From positions 4,464,001-4,528,000 of the forward strand of contig NC_007954.1 in assembly GCF_000013765.1 (NCBI RefSeq): a stretch of 64,000 nucleotides of DNA, read 5' to 3'. Numbering within the stretch: the first letter of the stretch is position 1; the number at the start of each line of letters is the position of its first letter. This DNA is from Shewanella denitrificans OS217. Its GTDB lineage: Bacteria > Pseudomonadota > Gammaproteobacteria > Enterobacterales > Shewanellaceae. The notes beneath the pieces were generated by a model that ran no database searches, had not been told where the DNA came from, and worked only from the letters and a program-made list of their open reading frames with translations. Shown here one piece after another: positions 44,319 to 53,305 of this stretch. The translations under genes were made by a program, and so were the position numbers.

Positions 44319-44530
44319 GCAGTTTATTGGGGACCATAGGTAGGTGTATAAGATTTACCACGAGTAGAGCTGAACTTGCAGATTAAGCCGAAGAAACGCT
44401 TGAAGTGCCACAAACCTGATGTATGAATTGTCCTGAGACAAGGGTTCAGTACTGGCTTATGGGTTTTATGTACTATGCACTAAAGATCAGGTTGCTGAAT
44501 GTGATATTTTGTTATTGGCGTGAATTGAGG

Positions 44531-44570
44531 TAAAAAATCCAGATATGCTTTTTATAAACATATCTGGATT
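44531..44570 (-). terminator. intrinsic terminator of glmS
   Basis: A perfect 12-bp stem, AATCCAGATATG (44536-44547) with CATATCTGGATT (44559-44570), has an 11-nt loop. Read on the minus strand it is followed by TTTTTTA, about 90 nt after the glmS stop. It separates glmS from the NRPS operon promoter. Confidence 0.75.
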
Positions 44571-44655
44571 ATGATAATTTACAAATATTGCTTTTAATCC
44601 ATGTGGCGACTAATTAATAGAATCACTCAAAACAATATAATTACAAACCCAATGC

Positions 44656-46485
44656 TTACTCCACAGTTACGGATTTTGCTAGGTTACGTGGTTGGTCTAC
44701 GTCAGTGCCCTTGATTAAGGCAACATGGTAAGACAATAACTGTAATGGAATAGTGTACATCAGCGGCGCCATGAAGATGTCGCAGTGTGGCACTGGGATC
44801 ACTTTCATTGTGTCGTCAGACTTAAACTCGGCGTCTTTATCGGCGAACACATACATCAAACCGCCACGGGCACGGACTTCTTCCACGTTTGACTTAAGTT
44901 TTTCTAATAATTCGTTATTAGGTGCCACCACTATCACAGGCATATCGGCATCGATTAGCGCTAGCGGACCGTGCTTTAGCTCACCAGAGGCGTAAGCTTC
45001 GGCGTGAATATAAGAAATTTCCTTAAGCTTAAGCGCACCTTCCATCGCTATGGGGTATTGATCGCCGCGACCTAAGAATAGTGCGTGATGCTTGTCGGCA
45101 AAGTCTTCTGCAAGTTCGGCGATGGCATCATCTAAACCTAAGGCTTGCTCTACTTTGGCAGGCATAGATTGCAGGCTTTGGGTGATGTCAGCCTGCATTT
45201 GCGCCGACATGCCATTGTGGCGACCAATCACAGCCGTTAGCATCAATAGACCCGCTAATTGCACGGTAAAGGCTTTAGTTGATGCCACGCCAATTTCGGC
45301 GCCAGCTTTCATCATGTAAGCCATATCAGATTCACGCACTAATGATGAACCCGGTGCGTTACAGATGGTCAATGTGGCCTTGTAGCCCATTTCTTTTGCA
45401 AGACGCATGGCCGCCAAGGTATCTGCTGTTTCGCCAGACTGAGAAATCGTCACTAAAAGGCTATTTGGGAATAGGTGAGACTTGCGGTAGCGGAATTCAG
45501 ATGCGATTTCCACGTTACAAGATACCCCCGCCCAGTCTTCTAACCAGTAACGCGCCGCCATACCGGCATGGTAACTAGTACCGCAGGCGATGATCTGTAC
45601 GTGTTTGATGTCTTTTAAGAACTCGGCAGCATTGTCACCAAAGGCAGTGTCCAACACTTGCTTGTTAGCGATGCGTCCTTCTATGGTGCGGGCTAATGCC
45701 ATTGGCTGCTCATAGATTTCTTTGAGCATATAATGACGGTATTCGCCCTTATCCCCCGCATCATGGGTAACGTCAGACTCTTTCACTTCACGCTCAACAG
45801 GGTTACCGTTAAGATCGAATATTGCCACGCTGCGACGAGTGACTTCGGCAACATCGCCTTCTTCTAAGAAGGCAAAGTTACGGGTGACAGGCAGTAAGGC
45901 TAACTGATCGGAAGCCACAAAGTTTTCACCTAGGCCAAAACCTATCACTAGCGGGCTGCCTGAACGAGCCACAACCATACGCTCGCTATCACGACGGTCG
46001 ATAACCACAGTGCCATAAGCACCATCGAGTTGTTTTACTGTGGCTTGTACCGCAGCTAATAAGCTTGCTGCAGTTTTTAACTCATGATGCACTAAGTGAC
46101 AAATCACTTCTGTGTCAGTTTCTGAGGTAAACACATAACCCAGACCTTTAAGCATGTCGCGCAGCTTATTATGGTTTTCAATAATGCCGTTATGCACCAC
46201 AGCGATATCACCTGCTGATACGTGGGGGTGAGCATTACGCTCACTTGGCTCACCATGAGTCGCCCAGCGAGTATGAGCAATACCCGTGCCGCCCATTAAC
46301 GGTGCGTCAGCTAAAGCGGCAGTTAATTCCTGCACCTTGCCCACGCGGCGAGTACGGCTTAACTCGCCATTGTTAATGACTGCAACACCGGCCGAGTCAT
46401 AGCCGCGATATTCTAAACGGCGCAGGCCTTCCACTAAAATTTCAGCTACATCCCTTTGCGCTACTGCGCCAACGATTCCGCACAT
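44656..46485 (-). CDS. glmS: glutamine-fructose-6-phosphate aminotransferase
   Basis: A 609-residue cytoplasmic enzyme, the usual length, making glucosamine-6-phosphate for peptidoglycan and LPS. Met is followed by the nucleophile Cys2 (MCGIVGAV) of the glutaminase domain, with GIAHTRWATHG and NGIIEN as expected. The isomerase part has ACGTSYHAG, SQSGETADT and the C-terminal DQPRNLAKSVTVE, whose DNA is the classic Tn7 recognition region. AAGGAA lies upstream of the ATG. It is followed by a terminator and then the NRPS operon; it is preceded by a DeoR regulator gene, which may control it. Confidence 0.99.
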   Translation of the reverse strand: MCGIVGAVAQRDVAEILVEGLRRLEYRGYDSAGVAVINNGELSRTRRVGKVQELTAALADAPLMGGTGIAHTRWATHGEPSERNAHPHVSAGDIAVVHNGIIENHNKLRDMLKGLGYVFTSETDTEVICHLVHHELKTAASLLAAVQATVKQLDGAYGTVVIDRRDSERMVVARSGSPLVIGFGLGENFVASDQLALLPVTRNFAFLEEGDVAEVTRRSVAIFDLNGNPVEREVKESDVTHDAGDKGEYRHYMLKEIYEQPMALARTIEGRIANKQVLDTAFGDNAAEFLKDIKHVQIIACGTSYHAGMAARYWLEDWAGVSCNVEIASEFRYRKSHLFPNSLLVTISQSGETADTLAAMRLAKEMGYKATLTICNAPGSSLVRESDMAYMMKAGAEIGVASTKAFTVQLAGLLMLTAVIGRHNGMSAQMQADITQSLQSMPAKVEQALGLDDAIAELAEDFADKHHALFLGRGDQYPIAMEGALKLKEISYIHAEAYASGELKHGPLALIDADMPVIVVAPNNELLEKLKSNVEEVRARGGLMYVFADKDAEFKSDDTMKVIPVPHCDIFMAPLMYTIPLQLLSYHVALIKGTDVDQPRNLAKSVTVE

Positions 46486-46539
46486 AGTAATTTCCTTGAT
46501 TGTTTGATGTTAAATTTAAATAAGAATTAGAATGAGAAT

Positions 46540-47310
46540 TTAGCTAACGTAGGCAGAAAGGATCACTTTCACGCCTTGGTCTGTAATAGTATTAATGGCA
46601 TCAATAGCGATCCTGTCGTCGGTAACCAGTACATCGACAACCCCCCAAGGCAGTTCCAAATTGGGAATTTTACGACCTATCTTGGTCGACTCCAGTAACA
46701 CCACCACTTCACGGGACATTTCTGCCATCACCTTGCTAAGGCCAGTGAGTTCATTAAAGGTGGTCGTGCCCCGGGCGAGATCGATGCCGTCCGCGCCGAT
46801 AAAAAGCTGGTCAAAATTGTATGAGCGTAATACTTGCTCGGCCACTTGGCCTTGGAAAGATTCAGAATGAGGATCCCAAGTGCCACCGGTCATCAATAAG
46901 GTGGGCTCATGTTCGAGTTCATGAATCGCATTAGCTAACTGCAAGGAATTTGTCATCACCACTAAGCCGCGCTTGCCGTTTAATTGCTGCACTATGCCGG
47001 AAGTGGTGCTGCCGCTGTCGATAATAATACGGTTATGATCCCGTATTAGCTTGGCAGCCTCAGTGGCGATAGCCTGCTTATTCGATGACAATTTTTCACT
47101 GGCTATTTGAGTCATTTCTTGTGGCACAGGCACGGCGCCGCCATAACGACGCAACAGCAGCCCATGGGTTTCCAAGCTGGCCAAATCTTTACGTATGGTC
47201 ACTTCTGAAGTTGAAAACAAGCTGGCTAGCTCATCAACGCTGACTTCGCCTTGGTCATTAACAAGCTTTATGATCGAATGTCTACGTTGCTGAGTGTTAC
47301 GTTTGGTCAT
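46540..47310 (-). CDS. DeoR-family transcriptional regulator
   Basis: A 256-residue DNA-binding repressor. The N-terminal winged helix (RRHSIIKLVNDQGEVSVDELASLFSTSEVTIRKDL, residues 9-43) matches the DeoR signature, with RRYGGAV after it. The sugar-phosphate sensor domain has IIIDSGSTTSGI and LFIGADGIDLARGTTTFNELTG, the phosphosugar-binding fold of the family. It lies 54 bp before glmS on the same strand, so control of amino-sugar genes in response to a phosphosugar is likely but inferred. The family usually acts as a repressor. Confidence 0.93.
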   Translation of the reverse strand: MTKRNTQQRRHSIIKLVNDQGEVSVDELASLFSTSEVTIRKDLASLETHGLLLRRYGGAVPVPQEMTQIASEKLSSNKQAIATEAAKLIRDHNRIIIDSGSTTSGIVQQLNGKRGLVVMTNSLQLANAIHELEHEPTLLMTGGTWDPHSESFQGQVAEQVLRSYNFDQLFIGADGIDLARGTTTFNELTGLSKVMAEMSREVVVLLESTKIGRKIPNLELPWGVVDVLVTDDRIAIDAINTITDQGVKVILSAYVS

Positions 47311-47400
47311 TTAAACTCATTTCTTTCATGTAAGTTTCGAAGCGAAAGATATTATAGCGACGAATGAAACTTTATCTAGCTATTTTTGTTGTAAACAAAC

Positions 47401-47430
47401 AAAAAAGCACACCTATTGGCGTGCTTTTCT
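47401..47430 (-). terminator. intrinsic terminator after the isochorismatase-like gene
   Basis: GCAC-A-CC / GG-C-GTGC stem around a TATT loop (47407-47424), with one mismatch, flanked by A and T runs. On the minus strand TTTTTTGTTTG follows, about 100 nt after the gene end at 47528. Confidence 0.7.
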
Positions 47431-47527
47431 TCATCGAGCAAAGCGCTATTTTGAGTCAGAACCGTTGATTTTGGCTATTTCAATGCCATTTATTCATCTG
47501 TTAACCCAATAACCCAATTTGAGTTAG

Positions 47528-48154
47528 TTACTTTTTAGCATTAACTGTCAGATAACTATTCATCAGATTTCGATAGTCTGGAATATGTTGAGAGAATAGG
47601 CTGCCTAAACCTTCCACATCGTTACGCCAATCTCGGTGTAATTCGCCTGCGGCACCAAACCAAGACATAAGCTGTGCACCTGCCGCCGACATGCGGTTAT
47701 GGGCTGCATTACGGGTGATATCGTTAAAGGTGCCCGATGCATCGGTAATCACAAACACATCAAAACCGGCTGCAAGTGCCGATAATGTTGGAAATGCAAC
47801 ACAAACTTCGGTAACCACACCCGCGATAATAATTTGCTTTTTACCTGTCGCTTTGACTGCCGCAACGAAGTCTTCATTATCCCAAGCATTAATTTGTCCA
47901 GGACGAGCAATAAACGGCGCATCGGGGAACATATTTTTTAACTCTGGCACTAAGGGGCCGTTAGGGCCATCTTCAAAACTGGTGGTCAAGATAGTCGGTA
48001 ACTCGAAATATTTAGCCAAATTAGCCAAGGCGAGTACGTTGTTTTTAAATTTATCAGGGTCTATGTCGCGAACCAGTGACAGCAAACCCGTCTGATGATC
48101 CACCAATAGCACTACCGCATCATCTTTATCTAAGCGTACATAAGGTTTAGTCAT
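47528..48154 (-). CDS. isochorismatase-family cysteine hydrolase (YcaC-like)
   Basis: A 208-residue soluble enzyme. The family triad is visible: Asp in LLVDHQTGLL (about residue 19), Lys in ATGKKQIIIAG, and the nucleophile Cys in GVVTEVCVAFPTL (about 118), with the usual cis-peptide before it. The sequence is closest in feel to YcaC-type hydrolases of unknown substrate rather than to isochorismatase or nicotinamidase. It is 63 bp after the pirin gene on the same strand, with the LysR gene divergent; pirin plus YcaC-like pairs are common in detoxification contexts. The substrate is unknown. Confidence 0.9.
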   Translation of the reverse strand: MTKPYVRLDKDDAVVLLVDHQTGLLSLVRDIDPDKFKNNVLALANLAKYFELPTILTTSFEDGPNGPLVPELKNMFPDAPFIARPGQINAWDNEDFVAAVKATGKKQIIIAGVVTEVCVAFPTLSALAAGFDVFVITDASGTFNDITRNAAHNRMSAAGAQLMSWFGAAGELHRDWRNDVEGLGSLFSQHIPDYRNLMNSYLTVNAKK

Positions 48155-48217
48155 GCTAATTCTCCATTTAAAATTTATATAGTGTTTACTTTTAAAAATG
48201 GCCTTTATTAAGCGGTT

Positions 48218-49081
48218 TTAGCGCTCGATATCGCCAAACTTTCCTTGTTGGAAATCTTTTATCGCTGCGTCTATTTCTGTCTGACTGTTCATCACAAAAG
48301 GACCGTAGCCAAAAATAGGTTCCCCTAGGGGCTGACCACTTAAGATCACTAACTCACTGGCATCTGGGCTCTCTATTTCAATATCTTGACCATCATGGGA
48401 CAAGATCATCGTCTGTCCCTCTGTCACCAATTGACCATTAATATTGGCCTGGCCTTTTCGCAGCATGACTATCCCAGACCAAGCTTGCGCCACAGGTAAA
48501 AGATATTTACTGCCCGAAGTCAAAGACATGTCTAACACCATCATAGGGGTATGAGTGCTCGTGGGCCCTTGCTGTCCAAATAGCTCGCCGGCAATCAAAC
48601 GAATTTTCCCTTTACCTTCCAGTATGCTGATTTGAGGTATTTGCTCTGTCGTAATGGCCTGATATTTTGGTGCCGTCATCTTATGAGTCTTAGGTAAGTT
48701 CACCCAAAGCTGCACCATTTCCATCTGGCCACCGCTTTGAGCAAATTCATCAGAGTGATATTCCTCATGTAAAATCCCGCTACCCGCCGTCATCCACTGA
48801 ACATCACCTGGGCCAATGACGCCACCTTGTCCTGAAGAGTCCTTGTGAGCCACACCGCCTTGATAAACTAAGGTCACAGTCTCAAAGCCACGGTGTGGAT
48901 GAACGCCTACGCCACGTTTTTTAGAAGACGGCGAGAAATTCATCGGTCCAGCATGATCGAGCAGCAAAAATGGACTGATTTGCTCGCCAAACACATCATA
49001 GGAAAAGAGGGTTTTCACTGGAAAACCATCACCCACCCAATGGGGAGATGAGGGTGAATAAATGCCTAGTACTTTTTTCAT
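48218..49081 (-). CDS. pirin-family protein
   Basis: A 287-residue bicupin. I chose ATG 49081, which has TGGAG 7-11 nt upstream, over an in-frame GTG at 49093. The N-terminal cupin has the metal ligands in VHPHRGFETVTLVY and SGILHEEYH, and DVQWMTAGSGI, the pirin signature. Bacterial pirins are iron-binding; some act as quercetin 2,3-dioxygenase (YhhW) and others have regulatory roles. It is divergent from a LysR-type regulator gene, which probably controls it and the hydrolase downstream. This is standard LysR logic, not shown here. Confidence 0.94.
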   Translation of the reverse strand: MKKVLGIYSPSSPHWVGDGFPVKTLFSYDVFGEQISPFLLLDHAGPMNFSPSSKKRGVGVHPHRGFETVTLVYQGGVAHKDSSGQGGVIGPGDVQWMTAGSGILHEEYHSDEFAQSGGQMEMVQLWVNLPKTHKMTAPKYQAITTEQIPQISILEGKGKIRLIAGELFGQQGPTSTHTPMMVLDMSLTSGSKYLLPVAQAWSGIVMLRKGQANINGQLVTEGQTMILSHDGQDIEIESPDASELVILSGQPLGEPIFGYGPFVMNSQTEIDAAIKDFQQGKFGDIER

Positions 49082-49159
49082 AATCTGCTCCACTCGCTAA
49101 ACGTTCAATCATTCTATTATCAGCAACAACCATTGACTAGACAGCTAAAATGACTAAGA

Positions 49160-49179
49160 TCGTCCTATTTTTAGAACGA
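49160..49179. promoter_or_regulatory. candidate LysR-type operator between lysR and pirin genes
   Basis: TCGTCCT-ATTTTT-AGAACGA is a 7-bp imperfect palindrome (one mismatch) with a 6-nt AT centre, in the 121-bp divergent gap. It fits the T-N11-A layout expected for LysR-family regulators. Confidence 0.5.
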
Positions 49180-49202
49180 CAAAAACTTAACAGGGAAAGT
49201 TA

Positions 49203-50108
49203 ATGAAGGATCTAAACGATTTCTATTATTTCGTAAAAACAGCAGAGTACGGCGGTTTTTCTCCTGCGGGACGAGCCTTAGGCATACCGAAATCTAAACT
49301 CAGTCGCAGGATTGCCTTGTTAGAAGAAAGACTCGGGGTGAAATTAATCTATCGCTCCACCCGTCAATTTAAAGTGACCGACATTGGGCTCAAATTTTTA
49401 GAGCATTGCAAGGCGATGTTAATCGAAGCTGAGGCTGCTGAAGATGTGATTAAATCTATAACATCAGAGCCCAGTGGCACCATTAAGCTAACCTGTCCAA
49501 TAGCCTTACTCAATGCCCATATTCGTTATGTTCTTGCCGACTTCATGCTGAAATATCCAAATATAGTCATACACTTAGAGGCCAGCAATCGCAGGGTCGA
49601 TCTTATCTCTGAAGGCGTGGATATCGCCATTCGAGTGCGTCCACCTCCGCTTGAAGATAGTGAATTGATTTTAAAAGTACTCTCAGACAGGGGGCGGCGA
49701 TTATTAGCCAGCCCCTCTCTGGTCGATAAATACGCTATGCCTAGTAAACCCTGTGACTTAGCCGAATGGCCAAGCTTAGGCTTGGGAGAGCCCCAGTATC
49801 AACATAGCTGGACGCTTTACGGGCCTGATGGCGACGCAATTAATCTCAATCACTCACCACGCTATGTGACCACTGACATGCTGGCGCTACGGGAAGCCGC
49901 AGTTAAAGGTGTTGGTGTGGTGCTATTACCCTCTATCTTGGCTACTGAGCAACTTAAAGATGGTTCTTTAATTCATGTATTACCTGAATGGCTGCCAAAG
50001 CGGGAAATTATTCATCTGGTTTATCCTTCCAGAAGAGGCATGTTACCTTCGGTGCGGGCGCTGATTGATTTTCTATCTGAGTATTATCGTTCTTTCGATG
50101 AGGATTAG
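49203..50108 (+). CDS. LysR-family transcriptional regulator
   Basis: A 301-residue regulator of typical length. The N-terminal winged helix has DLNDFYYFVKTAEYGGFSPAGRALGIPKSKLSRRIALLEERLGVKL, matching the LysR signature, and the C-terminal effector domain has GTIKLTCPIALL and GVDIAIRVRPP. The KSKLSRRI recognition helix and the RVRPPPLEDS segment are like the YafC/DmlR subgroup. It is divergent from the pirin and hydrolase genes and probably their activator or repressor in response to a small molecule. The Shine-Dalgarno is AGGGAAAG about 5 nt before the ATG. Confidence 0.95.
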   Translation: MKDLNDFYYFVKTAEYGGFSPAGRALGIPKSKLSRRIALLEERLGVKLIYRSTRQFKVTDIGLKFLEHCKAMLIEAEAAEDVIKSITSEPSGTIKLTCPIALLNAHIRYVLADFMLKYPNIVIHLEASNRRVDLISEGVDIAIRVRPPPLEDSELILKVLSDRGRRLLASPSLVDKYAMPSKPCDLAEWPSLGLGEPQYQHSWTLYGPDGDAINLNHSPRYVTTDMLALREAAVKGVGVVLLPSILATEQLKDGSLIHVLPEWLPKREIIHLVYPSRRGMLPSVRALIDFLSEYYRSFDED

Positions 50109-50125
50109 AGGGCAATAGAATTAAC

Positions 50126-50154
50126 AAAAAAGCAGCTATTTCAGCTGCTTTTTT
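50126..50154. terminator. bidirectional intrinsic terminator between lysR and glmU
   Basis: AGCAGCT (50131-50137) pairs with AGCTGCT (50143-50149) around ATTTC, with A6 on the left and T6 on the right, so it can end both the rightward lysR and leftward glmU transcripts. Confidence 0.9.
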
Positions 50155-50211
50155 GTTATTTACCTGTGTTTTACAGTGTATTTTTTATTATCTAATTTTT
50201 ATAGCCTGTGG

Positions 50212-51576
50212 TTATTTTTTCTGTTTGATTGGACGTTGCCAACCTTGAATGTGACGCTGTTTAACCCGGGTGATCACCAGCTCATTTTCAGCCACATCTT
50301 TACAGATGGTAGAGCCTGCACCTAAAGTGGCATTTTTGCCTATGGTCACCGGCGCCACTAATTGGGTGTCACTGCCGACAAACACCCCATCTTCAATCAC
50401 AGTTAAATGTTTGTTTGCACCATCATAATTACAAGTAATAGTGCCGGCACCTATGTTTACTCCCGCGCCTATTTGAGCATCACCAATATATGCTAAATGA
50501 CCCGCTTTTGAGCCAACACCTAATACAGACTTTTTAATTTCGACAAAGTTGCCTATATGGGCATCTTCCTTAAGCTCAGCCCCGGGGCGTAAGCGCGCGA
50601 AAGGCCCTGCACTGGCGGCTTGTCCAAGCTTGGCACCTTCGACAATGGTATAAGGTTTAATTTCAGCGTTATCAGCTATTTCGCAATCGATTAAGATAGC
50701 GCCTGCGCCGATAGTGACGTTATTACCTAGCACGACCTTGCCCTGGAAAATCACATTGATGTCTATCATCACATCCATGCCCACAGTGACTTCGCCGCGA
50801 ATATCAATACGGGCTGGATCCCGCAAATTAGCCCCTTCGAGCATCAGCTTTTCAGCGGCGCGGGTCTGGTAAGCACGTTCAAGCAGGGCAAGTTGCACTC
50901 GATTATTGGCCCCTTCCACTTCGATGGCCGACTGTGGCTGTGCTGTGTCTATTGCCACACCGTCTTCATGGGCCATGGCCACAATATCGGTTAAATAATA
51001 TTCGGCCTGGGCATTGCTGTTTGATAATCGGCTCAACCATACTTTAAGTTGTTTACCCGGCACCGCCATAATGCCTGTGTTAACTTCGGTTATCTGCAAC
51101 TGTTCTTCATTGGCATCTTTCTGCTCGATAATGCCCACCACTTTACCGTCAATACGCACGATACGGCCATAGCCGCTTGGGTTTGGCAAATCCACGGTTA
51201 ATATCGCCATGCCATCATGTGTGCGAGCATCTAACAAAGCATTGAGGGTAGATTGTTGAATAAGCGGCACATCACCATAAAGAATAAGCACAGTGTCATC
51301 ATCATTAATATTGGCATTGGCTTGAGCCACGGCATGACCTGTACCTAGCTGCTCGGCCTGCAATACCCAATTCACTTGCTGTTCACCTAAACTTGCTTGC
51401 AATTTATCGGCGCCATAACCATAAACCAATTGAATGGCCTGACTACCTAAAGAGTTAGCCGTGTCTATGACATGCTGTACCATGCTTTTATGAGCGATGG
51501 GATGCAAGACCTTAGGCAGATCTGAGCGCATCCGAGTTCCCTTTCCGGCAGCTAAGATCACAACATTTAACGACAT
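50212..51576 (-). CDS. glmU: bifunctional UDP-N-acetylglucosamine pyrophosphorylase / glucosamine-1-phosphate N-acetyltransferase
   Basis: A 454-residue enzyme that makes UDP-GlcNAc from glucosamine-1-phosphate, the step after GlmS and GlmM. The N-terminal uridyltransferase domain starts with the signature [21 protein letters not shown] and has LYGDVPL; the C-terminal left-handed beta-helix has repeated hexapeptides ([25 protein letters not shown]) and the acetyltransferase [13 protein letters not shown] motif. The length equals that of close homologues (456 in E. coli). It lies near glmS; in many Shewanella, glmU follows atpC directly, so the genes between 51841 and 55687 look like an insertion here. 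Confidence 0.99.
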
Positions 51577-51685
51577 GGGACTTCCTTTAATAATCGAGGC
51601 ACAATAATGGCGCCAATTTTAACGGAAAAAATGCTTAAAAGCGAAAGCTGAAAAAGCAACTCGCTTAAAAAACATCATAGGGAAT

Positions 51686-51775
51686 GGGGGTGAAATGATT
51701 AAGGACCTATTGGATCTATTTGCGCTAACAAGAAACAAAACTTCAATAATCAGATCACCCCCATAATCTGGGGGG
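51686..51775 (-). promoter_or_regulatory. competing G/C-run inverted repeats upstream of glmU
   Basis: GGGGGTGA (51686-51693) is complementary to TCACCCCC (51755-51762), and the same C run also pairs with GGGGGG (51770-51775) across a 7-nt loop. The two pairings exclude each other, 110-200 nt before the glmU start, if transcription starts upstream of 51775. This could be a leader switch or chance. Between 51577 and 51840 I see no gene. Confidence 0.3.
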
Positions 51776-51840
51776 AAACACAATTCACATTATAAAAGGT
51801 AAAACAAATAAGCTAACGAGAAAGTTAATCTTTCTAAATA

Positions 51841-52020
51841 CTAAGTTTCAGTGTGCTCAAAAGAGCTCAAACAGAATTCATTAACCTCCCGCTTATTGTT
51901 TTTATTTGGTGTCAACATAGTCAGCATGATCGCATCTAATTCAGCAAGACTAATTAATTCAATTAAGCCATTTGACATATGATTAACCATACAAGGAGCT
52001 TTAAATTGATTGCTGCTCAT
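51841..52020 (-). CDS. 59-aa peptide of unknown function
   Basis: A short gene from ATG 52020 to TAG 51841-51843, with AGGA 10 nt before the ATG. The product starts MSSNQFKAPCMVNHMSN, then LIELISLAELDAIMLTML, and ends with a charged stretch containing a second Cys. The middle part resembles the leader helix of some ribosomal peptide precursors (ELxxLxxxELDAI), but there is no double-Gly site and no modification enzyme nearby. I do not recognise it. It lies in the same accessory patch as a secreted 58-aa peptide and two regulators. Confidence 0.55.
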   Translation of the reverse strand: MSSNQFKAPCMVNHMSNGLIELISLAELDAIMLTMLTPNKNNKREVNEFCLSSFEHTET

Positions 52021-52370
52021 AGCTACACATCCTATTCAAACTTGGGACGCTTATATAAAACCAAAATCCTCGGAGAAGTAACTACAAAGCGATGATATTG
52101 ATGTGACATGGCTATAACATGGTTTGTTTTCAGATACTTAACCTGTATTAGACTGAATCCATAACAGGAATCACATTAGAGTCGACATCCGTGATAGCCA
52201 GCTGTGACAGACCTTTCTACTGCTTGGTTCAACGAATTCTATCTCAAGCGGTAACTTTTTAGAAGATGCTGGAAAGTCAGAATTAAAGAGTCGGGTAAAA
52301 TATCATGGGTAGTAATTCTTGATGTTCGATGATGATACTTATGAAAGGGGAAGGCACCAATAGCGGTGAC
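52021..52370. other. gene-free stretch upstream of the 59-aa peptide gene
   Basis: About 350 bp with no frame over 40 codons that has a ribosome site. It is AT-rich, with TATATAA at 52052-52058 in a position to serve as a -10 region for the 59-aa gene on the minus strand. No repeats or RNA gene are evident. Confidence 0.4.
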
Positions 52371-52985
52371 TTAGTAAGCTAACAAGCCCCATTGACGACA
52401 AAAACCTATTAATTGACTGATATGACTAACACCGGTTTTTTGCAGGCTGTGTTGTATGTGATCATGCACTTCCTGTTCACTCATGGTGAGCAACAAGCTA
52501 ATTTCTTTCGGAGTTTTACAATCTGCAGTCCACTGAATGCAAGCTATCTCAGCTTGAGTAAAGGGAGATTCATCACCTACCAACACCCGCTGAACACATT
52601 CTGACAATGGTGATGCCAATAGCTGCCAAAACAGCGCTGTGGCCTGTTTCTGTTCTGCGGTTAATAATTGTTTAGGTTCAATCAAAATCACTGCTGCACC
52701 TTGATTAAAGGCGCAAGCAAGATAAGCCACCCCAGATAATATCACCCATTGGGGCACATTGGCGCTAGGCAGCTGGGCCCAAACCGCGTCAAAATTGCCA
52801 GATAGGCAATTTTGCAGCGGTTTAGATTGCTTACCCAGAGCCTTGTTGGCCAATAGATTGTTTCTAAGCAACAGGGTGCAACTCAAATAATTAAAGTCTT
52901 GCCCTATATCGCTTAGAAACTCACTAATTTGCCCAAGGGATCCCAAGTTATTGATTTTAATTTGAATACTCAGTAAGTACTGCAT
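52371..52985 (-). CDS. LuxR-type HTH protein with unrecognised N-terminal domain
   Basis: A 204-residue protein. The C-terminal 60 residues (FTQAEIACIQWTADCKTPKEISLLLTMSEQEVHDHIQ) follow the LuxR/GerE helix-turn-helix pattern (LTxxExxvLxxxAxGxsxkEIAxxLxiSexTVxxHxxn), with His and Gln replacing the usual Thr-Val. The N-terminal 140 residues are Leu-rich and match no sensor that I recognise; it may be a degraded autoinducer-binding-like or a novel domain. It sits 6 bp after the secreted 58-aa peptide gene on the same strand, so a link between the peptide and this regulator is plausible. There is no receiver domain. Confidence 0.75.
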   Translation of the reverse strand: MQYLLSIQIKINNLGSLGQISEFLSDIGQDFNYLSCTLLLRNNLLANKALGKQSKPLQNCLSGNFDAVWAQLPSANVPQWVILSGVAYLACAFNQGAAVILIEPKQLLTAEQKQATALFWQLLASPLSECVQRVLVGDESPFTQAEIACIQWTADCKTPKEISLLLTMSEQEVHDHIQHSLQKTGVSHISQLIGFCRQWGLLAY

Positions 52986-52991
52986 TCTATT

Positions 52992-53168
52992 TTATTTATG
53001 TACACTACAAGCACCAACACCTTGAGGGCATTTATTATCCCCACCATTAGGCACATTTTCAGAACCCGAGGAGGTTAGAACAGGCGTTTCTTCAGCCTGC
53101 ACAGAAAAAGACAAGGTGGGCACCATCAATAGTGACGTCATAGCCAAAGCAATTAATATTTTGTTCAT
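52992..53168 (-). CDS. 58-aa secreted peptide
   Basis: The start is ATG 53168, with GAGGAT 4-9 nt upstream; a longer frame to 53216 lacks a ribosome site. The product has a signal peptide (MNKILIALAMTSLLMVPTL..., cleaved after VQA, residue 25) and a short mature part ending NKCPQGVGACSVHK, with two Cys that could form one disulphide loop. I do not recognise it. It is followed at 6 bp by the LuxR-type gene and preceded by the CadC-like gene, suggesting that it is a regulated exported peptide, possibly a signal; this is inference. Confidence 0.7.
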   Translation of the reverse strand: MNKILIALAMTSLLMVPTLSFSVQAEETPVLTSSGSENVPNGGDNKCPQGVGACSVHK

Positions 53169-53305
53169 AGTATCCTCAAAATCTGAGTGGATTGAGATGC
53201 AAGAGTTACGATGCAAGTTTTAAATGCATCATTCAATGTTAATACAACATCAATGAGTAGAATATCAAATAACCATAAGGTGATATTTATGTAACACTAA
53301 AATGA

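Noticed and set aside
44127..44690. Tn7-like transposon end at glmS
   Set aside because: No tns genes, no 22-bp repeat arrays and no 5-bp duplication seen; only the target region is present.
53169..53216. 16-residue extension of the 58-aa secreted peptide
   Set aside because: It would bury the signal peptide; ATG 53168 has GAGGAT and a standard signal sequence start.
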